A stretch of DNA of 36,767 nucleotides, taken from the NCBI GenBank assembly GCA_028282505.1, contig JANQHV010000031.1:1-36767 (forward strand). The letters are read 5' to 3'. A program made the position numbers and the translations under genes. Below are positions 17,917 to 25,702 of this stretch, piece by piece (the stretch's first letter is position 1; the number at the start of each line of letters is the position of its first letter). Below the pieces are notes generated by a model. It saw only the letters and a list, made by a program, of their open reading frames with translations. It had not been told where the DNA came from and searched no databases. The stretch is from SAR324 cluster bacterium. Lineage in GTDB: Bacteria > SAR324 > NAC60-12.

Positions 17917-18080
17917 TTTTACTCCTGAGATAAAAGATTATCCAAAGATAGTGAATTCGACTAAGTAAGATTAAAAAATCATTGATAGAATTATCCAATA
18001 TATAGTATAGGAATGTCAAATAGGTTGTTTTGATAAGAACAAGTATTCCATAGAAAAATCCAATAACTTGTGAAATATTG
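17917..18080. promoter_or_regulatory. Divergent control region between the binding-protein and LysR genes
   Basis: AT-rich 164-bp region. ATTATCCAA occurs at 17937-17945 and 17990-17998 (53 bp apart), and ATCCAA again near 18057; TCCAATATATAGTATAGGA around 17994-18012 is a loose dyad. These are candidate LysR-type operator half sites, placed where the regulator would control both genes. No clear promoter hexamers were recognised. Confidence 0.35.
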
Positions 18081-18971
18081 ATGAAATTACAATACTTAGA
18101 AATTTTTGTTTCTGTTTATAAAAATAGGAGCTTTTCCAAAGCCTCAGAACATTTTTATATCAGCCAGCCCACGGTTAGCGAGCATATCAAAAACCTGGAA
18201 AATGAACTGGGATACAAGTTGTTCGACAGACTGGGACGTACAATTATCCCAACCAGAGAAGCAGATACTATCTATCCCAAAGCGGTACAAATTCTGGAAA
18301 ACATAGAAGATCTCATTGCAACCGGTTCTTCGACAAACAATGAAATTCATGGCAAGCTCATTATTGGAGCAAGCACTATCCCAGGAACCTACGTCTTGCC
18401 AGAAATCTTGCTGGAATTTCACAAACAAAACCCCAAAGTTTTCTTTGAAACAATTATAGAAGATTCCAGAAAAATCACAGATATGGTATTAAATCATGAA
18501 TTGTTACTGGGTATTGTTGGAGCAGTCATGGCACCTGAAAAATTATACCATTTTCCATTTATCAAAGATGAACTGATTCTTGCCTGTTCTGCAAAACTAC
18601 TGAAAAAAAACACAATCATCCTCCAAGAAATATTCGATGTCCCTTTTGTATTCAGAGAAGCAGGATCAGGTACTCAAAGCAATGTCGATCTTTTCTTCGA
18701 AAAGCATGAAATCGACAGGGCACAATTACAAGTGATTGGGACAATGGGTTCCACTGATGCAATAAAACAGACATTACAAAAAGGATTAGGTGCCTCAATT
18801 CTTTCAAGAATAGCTATTCAAAAAGAACTCCAAGAAGGAAGTCTCAAAGAAATCAAAATCAAAAATTTAAAGATGAATAGAAAATTTTACCTGATTACTC
18901 ATAAAAAACGAACATTACCAACTCCTTTCAGGGAGTTCTGTCACTATATCCAATATCATACCTCTCATTAA
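18081..18971 (+). CDS. LysR-family transcriptional regulator (selenium-metabolism-associated type suspected)
   Basis: About 296 residues. The N-terminal winged HTH (KLQYLEIFVSVYKNRSFSKASEHFYISQPTVSEHIKNLENELG) is followed by a CysB-like effector domain with IGASTIPGTYVLPEIL, FREAGSGTQSNVD and GSTDAIKQTLQKGLGASILS. Those effector motifs agree with a group of LysR proteins found near selenium genes; this rests on recollection of family patterns. The protein probably senses a small oxyanion and regulates the divergent ABC operon. A TTG at 18078 could serve as start, but ATG at 18081 is preferred. The gene has unusually AT-rich, Lys/Ile-rich coding compared with neighbours. Confidence 0.88.
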   Translation: MKLQYLEIFVSVYKNRSFSKASEHFYISQPTVSEHIKNLENELGYKLFDRLGRTIIPTREADTIYPKAVQILENIEDLIATGSSTNNEIHGKLIIGASTIPGTYVLPEILLEFHKQNPKVFFETIIEDSRKITDMVLNHELLLGIVGAVMAPEKLYHFPFIKDELILACSAKLLKKNTIILQEIFDVPFVFREAGSGTQSNVDLFFEKHEIDRAQLQVIGTMGSTDAIKQTLQKGLGASILSRIAIQKELQEGSLKEIKIKNLKMNRKFYLITHKKRTLPTPFREFCHYIQYHTSH

Positions 18972-18993
18972 TCCTTTGGTAGAAAGTCATATC

Positions 18994-19353
18994 ATGAGCA
19001 ACGATTTACTTCAGCAGCGCATTCGTCAATTCCTGATCCACTCTTTTTTATATTATCAGTTAGGAGAATCCGTGATTTCTGATCAAGTCTATGACAAACT
19101 TTGTCAAGAACTAAAATCTTTATTAGAAACACATGTGGACAGTTCTGCACCTTATCCGGAATTAATCAAAGATTTGGGTGTTGAGGCATCTGGATTTTCT
19201 ATCAAAAAATACCCTCCTGCCATCATCAGTGCCGCCATGCATTTATTGTATCAGGAAAGCTATGCTACCCAGATCAGCTTTCCTGATTTTGTTGCCCGCC
19301 ACGGCTATCAGTTGGAAATGTATTCCACTCATTCGAAAGAAGAGGTACCCTGA
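18994..19353 (+). CDS. Small protein resembling the Ia domain of NAD-dependent DNA ligase
   Basis: About 119 residues from ATG 18994 (an in-frame start at 18976 is possible but has no better SD). The segment QQRIRQFLIHSFLYYQLGESVISDQVYDKLCQELKSL (about 7-43) matches the helix-turn-helix-like Ia module of LigA (YY...ISDxxYDxL), which in the ligase recognises the NMN half of NAD. No adenylation, OB, HhH or BRCT domain follows; the rest (YPELIKDLG...YPPAIISAAMHLLY) matches stand-alone Ia-like proteins also known from phages. It may bind NAD or a nucleotide, but the function is unknown. It starts 22 bp after the LysR gene on the same strand. Confidence 0.65.
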   Translation: MSNDLLQQRIRQFLIHSFLYYQLGESVISDQVYDKLCQELKSLLETHVDSSAPYPELIKDLGVEASGFSIKKYPPAIISAAMHLLYQESYATQISFPDFVARHGYQLEMYSTHSKEEVP

Positions 19354-19458
19354 GGAAGAAGTGGATTTGACTTGAGATTTTTACTGAAAACCTTGCATAT
19401 ATTTCAATTTTTTGAAGAAAATTCTTATTCTTACTTTCACACATAACCAAGGCAAATT

Positions 19459-20313
19459 ATGAAAGTTGGTGTAATCGGTGGTAGTGGGCTGTATGACTTA
19501 CCAGGCCTGACCAATATCCAGGAAGAACAAATCTCTACTCCTTTTGGAGAGGCATCAGATATCTTTGTAAGTGGGACACTCCATGATACTGATGTCGTTT
19601 TTTTACCTCGTCATGGCAAAGGACACCGTTTACTACCGACAGAAATCCCATTTCGTGCCAACATCTGGGGAATGAAAAAGTTAGGAGTGACTCATCTCAT
19701 TTCGGTGAGTGCCGTTGGCAGCCTGAAAGAAGAAATTGCACCAGGACACATCGTATTTCCAGATCAATTCATTGATCGCACTCGACAACGAATTTCTACC
19801 TTCTTTGGCAATGGCATTGTGGCCCATGTTCAATTTGGAGATCCTGTCTGTTCTGATTTACTGGATACTGTTGCTCAAGCAGCTGAAGATGTCTCTGCTA
19901 CTTATCACAAAGGCGGAACGTACGTGTGTATGGAAGGACCCGCATTTTCCACACAAGCCGAATCCAATCTCTATCGTTCCTGGGGAGCATCTATCATCGG
20001 TATGACCAATATTCAGGAAGCCAAGCTTGCCCGAGAAGCAGAAATGTGTTTTGCCACCATTGCCTTAGCCACTGATTATGATTGTTGGCACGATGCAGAA
20101 GAAGAGGTCACGATTGACCAAATCCTGGAAGTCATGCGCAATAATATTGAAACATCAAAAAAAATTCTGGCGCGTACGATAGAGATTCTACCTGCAGAGC
20201 GTCCATGTTCTTGTGGCTCCGCCTTGCAAGATGGTATTATTACTCAACCTGATTTGATTCCAGCAAAAACTCGATCAGATTTAGACGTGATCATTGGCAA
20301 ATATCTCCCGTGA
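19459..20313 (+). CDS. mtnP: S-methyl-5'-thioadenosine phosphorylase
   Basis: 284 residues of the purine nucleoside phosphorylase/MTAP family. Motifs: phosphate loop GVIGGSGLYDLPG (4-16), PRHGKGHRLLP (about 50-60), VSAVGSLKEEIAPGH, EGPAFSTQAE (about 159-168), MTNIQEAKLAREAEMCFATIALATDYDCWH (about 177-206). DYDCW is typical of MTAP rather than PNP. The enzyme cleaves methylthioadenosine to adenine and methylthioribose-1-phosphate for methionine and purine salvage. No other mtn genes are near. It begins a short same-strand run with the rodZ-like and small membrane genes. Confidence 0.93.
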   Translation: MKVGVIGGSGLYDLPGLTNIQEEQISTPFGEASDIFVSGTLHDTDVVFLPRHGKGHRLLPTEIPFRANIWGMKKLGVTHLISVSAVGSLKEEIAPGHIVFPDQFIDRTRQRISTFFGNGIVAHVQFGDPVCSDLLDTVAQAAEDVSATYHKGGTYVCMEGPAFSTQAESNLYRSWGASIIGMTNIQEAKLAREAEMCFATIALATDYDCWHDAEEEVTIDQILEVMRNNIETSKKILARTIEILPAERPCSCGSALQDGIITQPDLIPAKTRSDLDVIIGKYLP

Positions 20314-20363
20314 AAAGCAAGCAATGATGACTTTTCGACAGACTAAATGCAACCCATTTTCCC

Positions 20364-21332
20364 ATGAATGAATTAATGACTGAGGCAACTGAGCAAAATA
20401 GTGACGGACTCCAGCAGCTTGGGCAAAAATTAAGAGAAGTACGCGAGCAAAAACAATTATCGCTGGAAAACGTTGCAGAAACCACCCGTATCAATATAGA
20501 AATCTTGAAAAAAATTGAACAAGGCCAGTTAGAACAAGGCCCTGCTCCTGTATTTATGCGTGGTTTCATCAGAACCTACAGCACGCTGTTGGGGTTAGAC
20601 AACGAGATGTTGCAGGAAGAATTTGATAAAATCCCAGAGCTTCAAGAAAATTCCAATCTCCGTGAAGCCCCTGGCCTTCCACCGCAGTTGGATTCATCCT
20701 CCTGGCATAAAAAATTAACTCTCGTTGTCCTATCATTGCTGATTCTTGTGGCTGGCTATTTCACATTTGCCAACCTCGACCAGATGCATGGTTTATTCAA
20801 TGAAGCTTTCAACACGTCTGAGCCTCAACAAGAAAATATTGCCCAGCTTGAGCCAACTCCTGCTCCTGAAAAAAAGGAAGAAGTTCATGAACCATCGACT
20901 CCATCACCTGAAAAAGAATCGTCTCCTGTCGAACTCTCTCAAGAAACAACTGCTGAGCCTATGGTTTCTGCCAATACAGAGCCAGAGAAACCAGAGCCTC
21001 CCTCTACTCCAGAAGTCGTAATGGCCCCTCCGACAGTAGAACCTGTTTCTGACACAGAAAATACGGTTATCACAGAAAAACTGCAACTCTCTATCAAAGC
21101 CCTTGCTACTACCTGGTTGGATATCACGGTTGACAATGATAATCCTATTGAGATATCTCTCCAATCCGGCGAAGAATTTTCCTCTGAGGCAAACGAACAA
21201 TATGTTTTAACCATTGGCAACGCAAAAGGTGTTCAACTTTTCTTGAATGGGAAACTCCAAATTATTGATCAACAAAAAGACTTGCTCGAAAATTTGGTAC
21301 TTGACCAAACCTCTCTCACCAGTTCAGAATAG
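20364..21332 (+). CDS. rodZ: RodZ-like membrane-anchored helix-turn-helix protein
   Basis: 322 residues. A cytoplasmic HTH_25 domain (LGQKLREVREQKQLSLENVAETTRINIEILKKIEQGQ, about 18-56) is followed by PVFMRGFIRTYSTLLGLD, a linker, one membrane helix (LTLVVLSLLILVAGYFTF, about 118-135), a long Pro/Glu/Thr-rich periplasmic linker (150-225) and a beta-rich DUF4115-type C-terminal domain (LQLSIKALATTWLDITVDND...). RodZ links MreB to the cell-wall elongation machinery. The order and length match RodZ, but many genomes hold paralogues with other roles. In-frame starts at residues 1 and 5 are both possible; neither has a clear SD. The next gene starts 3 bp after its stop. Confidence 0.82.
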   Translation: MNELMTEATEQNSDGLQQLGQKLREVREQKQLSLENVAETTRINIEILKKIEQGQLEQGPAPVFMRGFIRTYSTLLGLDNEMLQEEFDKIPELQENSNLREAPGLPPQLDSSSWHKKLTLVVLSLLILVAGYFTFANLDQMHGLFNEAFNTSEPQQENIAQLEPTPAPEKKEEVHEPSTPSPEKESSPVELSQETTAEPMVSANTEPEKPEPPSTPEVVMAPPTVEPVSDTENTVITEKLQLSIKALATTWLDITVDNDNPIEISLQSGEEFSSEANEQYVLTIGNAKGVQLFLNGKLQIIDQQKDLLENLVLDQTSLTSSE

Positions 21333-21335
21333 CCC

Positions 21336-21605
21336 ATGACTATTTTATTCAGCATCTTCTTATTGATTATTACTATCATTGTCATTACTTATCCTCTTTA
21401 TTTTCAGAAAATAACAAAACACATTTCTGAAGAAACAACATCATCCAGTTTTAATGAGCAAGATGCCTTGTTATCTGCTTTAACCGACTTGGAGGAAGAA
21501 TTTCAATTAGGACGTTTGTCGGAAGCTGATTATCAGCATTTAAAATTACATTTCCAAAAACGCTATTTGCATGCAAAACAGATTGCAGAATCAGAAAACA
21601 CATGA
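21336..21605 (+). CDS. Small membrane protein with CcmI-like acidic helical tail
   Basis: 89 residues: one N-terminal membrane helix (ILFSIFLLIITIIVITYPLYF, about 3-23) and a cytoplasmic helical segment ALLSALTDLEEEFQLGRLSEADYQHLKLHFQKRYL (about 45-79). The LxxLExxxxxGxLSxxDYxxLxxxxxxR pattern is shared with the N-terminal region of CcmI/CycH-type cytochrome c maturation proteins and with many uncharacterised small proteins. It is translationally linked to the rodZ-like gene (3-bp gap). Function unknown. In the ancestral, element-free chromosome the PP2C-like gene now at 33425 would have followed about 74 bases after its stop. Confidence 0.72.
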   Translation: MTILFSIFLLIITIIVITYPLYFQKITKHISEETTSSSFNEQDALLSALTDLEEEFQLGRLSEADYQHLKLHFQKRYLHAKQIAESENT

Positions 21606-21638
21606 TGCTATCCCAGCAACTGATAGTCGTAGCATCAT
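21602..21638 (+). terminator. Hairpin after the small membrane gene, possible terminator
   Basis: ATGATGCTA at 21602-21610 pairs perfectly with TAGCATCAT at 21630-21638; a nested CTATC/GATAG pair allows an alternative fold. Only a weak T-rich stretch follows (CCTTTAATTTT), so termination is uncertain. It starts inside the stop codon of the preceding gene. Confidence 0.4.
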
Positions 21639-21663
21639 TGCCTTTAATTTTAAACCATTCTCT

Positions 21664-21678
21664 GACTAATAAACTAAA
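21664..21678. repeat. attL core candidate
   Basis: GACTAATAAACTAAA, identical to 33410-33424; three further bases (GGG) agree after a 2-base mismatch. It lies 58 bp after the stop of the small membrane gene. Confidence 0.7.
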
Positions 21679-21759
21679 GAGGGAAGCCTAAAGCAATCCC
21701 CAAAACACTATGTTTTATAAGCTATCCAGGATATTCCATTTTTTCAAAAAATAGCCTTA

Positions 21760-21778
21760 GTGTCCATATAGGTGTCCA
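21760..21778. repeat. Left arm-type recombinase site candidate
   Basis: GTGTCCATATAGGTGTCCA, itself two GTGTCCA units separated by TATAG, identical to 33262-33280. It lies 81 bp inside the left core and 12 bp from the integrase stop codon. Confidence 0.65.
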
Positions 21779-21790
21779 CCGTTCCTCGAA

Positions 21791-23008
21791 CTACCCCATT
21801 TTTGAACCAGAATTCCCATTTTGTTGATTGAGCATTTTTTTGACTTCTTCTGGGTCAAATCCTGCTGCAATGAGTCGATCTTCAATTTCTTGTGGATTGG
21901 ACTTTTCTTCACCTTTCCATTTCATACCTGCCACATCCTCTTCATCTACCAGATTGTACCGGAAAAACATGCTCATGGTTTTGTGACCAGATGCTTTCAT
22001 GATCGTGCTGTAATCATTACCCGCTTTGCGTAAATTGGTGATAGCGCAATGACGAAAATCATGGAAGACAAAATCTTTGATTCCTGCCTTCTTTTTTGCC
22101 GTAGTAAAGGCGTCTGTAAAACTGTTAAATGGTTTACCGTTTTTCAAAAAGACCCTCCCACCTTTGAAGCGACTGGGAAGATGCAACAAAGTTTCTCTGA
22201 CTCTAGGGTGCAGTGGAATAGCACGGCCCGATTTTTTGCCCTTGGTGCGCTTTGCTGCCAGGCGTATGAATCCAGGATTACCTTTCAAGTCAACCTCTGA
22301 CCACACAAGCTTGATAATTTCATCTTTTCGCATGGGTTCATAAAAGGCAGTTATCAATACGGGTTTAAGGTGGATTGGAGAGCAATCAAGCAAGCATTCA
22401 AATTCCACGTCACTCAATACCCTTTCCCGGACATTGTCTTCCTTTAGCATGGCAATTTTTGCTACAGGATTACTTTCGATTTTTCCATAGAAGAGGGCGC
22501 GGTTCAACAAGTGTTTGAGTGCAGCAACCTCCCTATTAATGGTTGCAGGTGTGGTGAGTTGGTTTTTGCGTCTGGCTGATGGTTCCTGACTACGCAGGGA
22601 GCGGTATTCATTCACACATTCGATATCAATTTGACTGACGGTACGATTGCTCCCTAAAATTCGGAGGATGTTGGATAATTGGGCTTTCTTGCCTTGATAG
22701 GAATCCAGTTCCTTGACTTCAGGTAATTCAAGATACCATTCTTTCAATTGCCCAAGAGTGACCTTCACATTTTTATTTTTATCAATTTCTCTTTCTTCAA
22801 CGATGTTGGTCTGCACTTTCCGTAATCGATTTTCAGCAGCTACTTTGCTTGGTCCAATGCGCTCACGCTTTCTCTTACCATTCACACGGTAATCAATCCA
22901 GTAGGTTTTGTGTGGGACCTTGATGATATTATATCCGCACTTCGAACACAGTTTATTCTTGGTACTGTTGCGTGTGTTACACTTGGGGCATTCTGATAGC
23001 AGGGCCAT
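21791..23008 (-). CDS. int: Tyrosine recombinase (integrase) with N-terminal zinc ribbon
   Basis: 405 residues. An N-terminal zinc ribbon (C7, C10, C21, C24 in CPKCNTRNSTKNKLCSKCG) precedes an Arm/AP2-like beta region (YWIDYRVNGKRKRERIG), a helical core-binding domain (about 85-180) and the catalytic domain. Catalytic residues: R227 (PMRKDE), K256 region (RTKGKKSGR), H316 and R319 (HDFRH), H342 (SGHKT) and nucleophile Y351. A variable tail of about 50 residues follows. GGAGG precedes the ATG. It probably carries out integration at the GACTAATAAACTAAA core. The start codon overlaps the stop of a 19-codon ORF that duplicates its own first codons. Confidence 0.94.
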   Translation of the reverse strand: MALLSECPKCNTRNSTKNKLCSKCGYNIIKVPHKTYWIDYRVNGKRKRERIGPSKVAAENRLRKVQTNIVEEREIDKNKNVKVTLGQLKEWYLELPEVKELDSYQGKKAQLSNILRILGSNRTVSQIDIECVNEYRSLRSQEPSARRKNQLTTPATINREVAALKHLLNRALFYGKIESNPVAKIAMLKEDNVRERVLSDVEFECLLDCSPIHLKPVLITAFYEPMRKDEIIKLVWSEVDLKGNPGFIRLAAKRTKGKKSGRAIPLHPRVRETLLHLPSRFKGGRVFLKNGKPFNSFTDAFTTAKKKAGIKDFVFHDFRHCAITNLRKAGNDYSTIMKASGHKTMSMFFRYNLVDEEDVAGMKWKGEEKSNPQEIEDRLIAAGFDPEEVKKMLNQQNGNSGSKMG

Positions 23009-23067
23009 TATTCCTCCTTTGCGCTGTTGCGGATGTTACACTTGGGGCATTCTGATAGTAAAACCAT
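23008..23067 (-). pseudogene. Tandem duplicate of the integrase 5' end (19-codon remnant or leader)
   Basis: The complement from ATG 23067 reads MVLLSECPKCNIRNSAKEE then TAA, nearly the same as the integrase N-terminus MALLSECPKCNTRNST. The DNA copies are 59 bp apart and share a run of about 25 identical bases. The TAA of the remnant overlaps the integrase ATG (TAATG), and the remnant's last codons supply the integrase SD. It may be a slippage or recombination scar or a coupled leader peptide. Confidence 0.6.
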
Positions 23068-23069
23068 AG

Positions 23070-23780
23070 CTAACTCCAGACATCAAATATTTTTTGGATT
23101 TGATTTTGTGCGTCATTCAATATTCCTTGAATTGATTCTTTGTGACCTGAGCTACTGTCTAGCTCACTACTTTGAAAAATATATTTATGATAAAGATTAG
23201 CTATTAATACCTGGAAATCTTTTTCATGTGGCCCTTTCGTAAACTGGTGTTTTCGCCTAAACTCTCTCAAAATAAATTCTTCAAAAATTTCCTTGTGATG
23301 GGTTTCAATGGATTCCTTGTTTCTGAATAAAAGTACTTTATCCTTTTCCTCATCTGTGAGTTTTTCAGGCTCATCAGTAGCCTTCTTTATCAAGTCATAA
23401 GTTATTCCTTCATTCTCTCTAAAAATGTTTCTTCGATCAAGAACCAGTTTGTACAAACTGGTTAAGAATCCATCCTCAAGAAAGCGGTTTTGTTCATCTG
23501 TGAATAAGTTATGAAAGCCTTCTATGACGGCTTGCTCTAGTTGAGATAATTTCTTTGTTGTGATCTTTTTTGGATCTTTCCCTTCAAGTATCCATTCCGA
23601 ATTGTACCCATACGTAGCCTCAAATGCTAAAGCAAGCGCCTTGGTGATTTTGCCCGTTCCTTTAAATACTGCTGAAATTCCACCTGAAGACATATCCAGA
23701 TCATCACCAATTGACTTCTGAGACAACCCTAATTCACTCTGTAATTGTCGAAGTCTTGCTCTTACTTCAGAATAATCCAT
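23070..23780 (-). CDS. CI-like phage repressor, helix-turn-helix protein
   Basis: About 236 residues from ATG 23780, chosen because GGAG lies 6 bases upstream; an ATG at 23792 is the alternative. An N-terminal HTH of the XRE/CI type (RLRQLQSELGLSQKSIGDDLDMSSGGISAVFKGTG, about 7-41) is followed by EWILEGKDP, seen in many phage repressors with HTH-adjacent WLL-like motifs. The C-terminal 150 residues are helical, charged and unlike the LexA/S24 autoprotease fold: no Ser-Lys dyad is recognisable, so induction may not go through RecA cleavage. The gene is divergent from the small regulator at 23914 over a palindrome-rich operator region and lies just upstream of the integrase, so it probably controls element maintenance. 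Confidence 0.8.
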   Translation of the reverse strand: MDYSEVRARLRQLQSELGLSQKSIGDDLDMSSGGISAVFKGTGKITKALALAFEATYGYNSEWILEGKDPKKITTKKLSQLEQAVIEGFHNLFTDEQNRFLEDGFLTSLYKLVLDRRNIFRENEGITYDLIKKATDEPEKLTDEEKDKVLLFRNKESIETHHKEIFEEFILREFRRKHQFTKGPHEKDFQVLIANLYHKYIFQSSELDSSSGHKESIQGILNDAQNQIQKIFDVWS

Positions 23781-23792
23781 GTATTTCTCCAT

Positions 23793-23894
23793 TTTATCGA
23801 TAAATGAAATTTTTATTGACTATATTCGATAATCGAGTTAGTTTTTAATTTCGATTAAAAAACTAAATTAAAATATTACTCATTTATCGAACTA
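23793..23894. promoter_or_regulatory. Divergent operator region with ATCGA/TCGAT palindromes
   Basis: Between the divergent repressor and small regulator genes lie TTTATCGATAAA (23793-23804, perfect palindrome), TCGATAATCGA (23826-23836, palindrome about one base), TTTCGATTA around 23849-23857 and ATTTATCGAAC (23882-23892). The shared TTATCGA/TCGAT half sites suggest three or four repressor binding sites, as in lambda-type switches. TTGACT at 23816-23821 could be a rightward -35 element. Confidence 0.6.
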
Positions 23895-23913
23895 TCAAGA
23901 GAAAAGGAATTTT

Positions 23914-24156
23914 ATGAAAAAAGTTAGAGAACGATGTGATGTTATTCATGACTATATTTTGGGAGAATTGAAAAAACGTGGAATGACATTGAAGGATGTG
24001 GCTAAAGCTACTGGAAAGGGCCAAACGACCGTGCGTTCATGTACCTTTGGAATTACAGAAACCAAGGAAATTAGAGACTATATTATCGGTGTTATTGGGG
24101 AAGATCCTTGGTTGAAATTCCCTCCTGTTGAATATCCTTACCCCACGGGTTGCTAA
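23914..24156 (+). CDS. Small helix-turn-helix regulator (Cro-like position)
   Basis: 80 residues. The central part KKRGMTLKDVAKATGKGQTTVRSCTFGITETKEIRDYII looks like an HTH (GMTLKDVAKATGKGQTTV as helices 2-3) and the C-terminal tail DPWLKFPPVEYPYPTGC is Pro/Tyr-rich. It resembles Ner/Cro-sized phage regulators (MTLKDVA... as in the Nlp/Ner group), but this is a structural impression. GAAAAGGAA lies before the ATG. It is the first gene of the rightward operon, divergent from the repressor, the position of cro. It probably antagonises the repressor or controls the replication genes. Confidence 0.65.
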   Translation: MKKVRERCDVIHDYILGELKKRGMTLKDVAKATGKGQTTVRSCTFGITETKEIRDYIIGVIGEDPWLKFPPVEYPYPTGC

Positions 24157-24184
24157 TTCGACTAATGAAACTCAAGGAGGAAGA

Positions 24185-24355
24185 ATGATTAAGGAAAAAT
24201 TTTATACGGTTGATGAATTCGTTAAAATGGTACCCGTCAAAACCCCAACCGTCCGGGCCTGGATTCATCAGGGGAAATTGCCGGTTGTGCGGTTTGGGAG
24301 GAAGGTTTTCATTAAACAGTCAGTGGTTGAAAAAATTTTAGATGAGGGATTGTAA
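24185..24355 (+). CDS. MerR/AlpA-type helix-turn-helix protein, excisionase-like
   Basis: 56 residues from ATG 24185, which has a strong AAGGAGG at 24174-24180; an upstream in-frame ATG at 24128 lies within the preceding gene's end and is rejected. The sequence KFYTVDEFVKMVPVKTPTVRAWIHQGKLPVVRFGRKVFIKQSVVEKIL is a complete winged-helix HTH of the excisionase/DNA-binding family: YTVDEFVKM helix, TVRAWIHQGKLP recognition helix, VRFGRKVFIKQSVV wing. Such proteins act as Xis directing excision or as AlpA-type activators. It lies 28 bp after the Cro-position gene and 6 bp before the P-loop replication gene, in one operon. Confidence 0.8.
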   Translation: MIKEKFYTVDEFVKMVPVKTPTVRAWIHQGKLPVVRFGRKVFIKQSVVEKILDEGL

Positions 24356-24361
24356 GTTGAT

Positions 24362-25702
24362 ATGGAACGATCAAAAAAAACACAAATAACAGTCAACCCT
24401 GAAGTTTTGGAACAGGTTGTGGAGCAGGAAGCTTCTACCATTAATACCGATCCAGAGCCATTTGACCAAGTGGGCTGGCCCACGCTTGATGGAAAAGCTT
24501 TGAATGGTTTTGCTGGTAGGTTTGTTGATTTCGCAAAACAGAATAATGAGGGAGACCCCGCCGCTATTTTATTCACATTCCTGGTTCGTTTCAGCATTGA
24601 GGTTGGCAGGTCTCCACACCTCATGGTTGGAGATGCTACCCATCATACGAATGAATATGTTGTCATTGTCGGGAATTCGTCAAAGGCCCGTAAAGGCACA
24701 TCGGCCAAACCTGTTGAACGTCTGTTTGAGAATCTTGAAAATATAGCACGCCTTTCTCCAGGGCCATTATCCAGTGGAGAAGGGTTGATTTATGCCGTTC
24801 GTGATGAAATTCAATCATGGGTGGTTGACCGGAAAAATGGGGATGGTGAATGGAAAACGACCGATCCAGGTATTGACGATAAAAGACTGTTCGTGATGTC
24901 TGAAGAATTTGGCTCTGTGTTGGATGCGGCAAGGCGCGAGGGTAATTCAATTTCTGCCATCATACGCACCCTGTATGATACTGGAAACGTTGATCCACTA
25001 ACCAAAAGCTCTAAGATCAAAACGACCGGTACCCACTTTGGGTATGCGGCCCATATTACCCAACATGAACTGCACCAAAAATTGAGCGAAAGCGACTCGT
25101 TGAACGGCTTTGGTAACCGTAACCTTTGGGTATGTGCCAGGCGCTCGCAAATTTTACCAATGCCTAAGCCAATGAGCTCCAGACAATTAGAAAGGTTTCA
25201 AGGTGAATTGAAAAATATCCTTGCTTTTGCCAAAGATGTTGAGGGGATGGAGTGGAGTTCAGATGCGCGTGAATTATGGTGGGAAAAATATGAGGGTTTG
25301 ACCAAAGAGATTGATGGTCTATACGGCACCCTCATCGCACGTTCAGAGGCTCATGCCGTCAGATTGGCAATGATTTATGCCCTGCTGGATAAATCGAAAA
25401 TGATTACAAAACCTCACTTAGAAGCGGCTTTAGCAGCCATTCAATATTCAAATGATAGTGCCAAATTTATCTTTGATGAGCATGAAAACGATCCTATTTC
25501 AGAAAAAATCATGAATGCTCTGCAAAGTAACAAGGACGGGTTAACCGCAACTCAAATTTCAGAAGTGTTCGGTAGGAATTTGGAAAGCAAAGTGATCCAA
25601 TCCCATATCAAAAAATTGATTTCTTCTGGTAAAATCGATGCAGAGAAAAAACGAGGGGCATATCAAAGGAAGCCTACTACTTATTATAAGATACGAATTT
25701 AA
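24362..25702 (+). CDS. DUF3987-type P-loop protein, putative replication helicase/initiator
   Basis: 446 residues. A variant P-loop EYVVIVGNSSKARKGTS (about 98-114), KRLFVMSEEFGSVL (about 174-187, Walker B-like), and NGFGNRNLWVCARRS (about 248-262, possible sensor/arginine finger) are the pattern of DUF3987/primase-helicase-associated proteins in phages and plasmids. The last 65 residues look like a winged helix (SEKIMNALQSNKDGLTATQISEVFGRNLESKVIQSHIKKLISSGKI). It probably acts as a replicative helicase or initiator. Its stop codon lies within the first of a series of iteron-like ACGAATTTA units, and a primase gene follows the iterons. The product likely works with the primase at the adjacent origin. 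Confidence 0.78.
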   Translation: MERSKKTQITVNPEVLEQVVEQEASTINTDPEPFDQVGWPTLDGKALNGFAGRFVDFAKQNNEGDPAAILFTFLVRFSIEVGRSPHLMVGDATHHTNEYVVIVGNSSKARKGTSAKPVERLFENLENIARLSPGPLSSGEGLIYAVRDEIQSWVVDRKNGDGEWKTTDPGIDDKRLFVMSEEFGSVLDAARREGNSISAIIRTLYDTGNVDPLTKSSKIKTTGTHFGYAAHITQHELHQKLSESDSLNGFGNRNLWVCARRSQILPMPKPMSSRQLERFQGELKNILAFAKDVEGMEWSSDARELWWEKYEGLTKEIDGLYGTLIARSEAHAVRLAMIYALLDKSKMITKPHLEAALAAIQYSNDSAKFIFDEHENDPISEKIMNALQSNKDGLTATQISEVFGRNLESKVIQSHIKKLISSGKIDAEKKRGAYQRKPTTYYKIRI

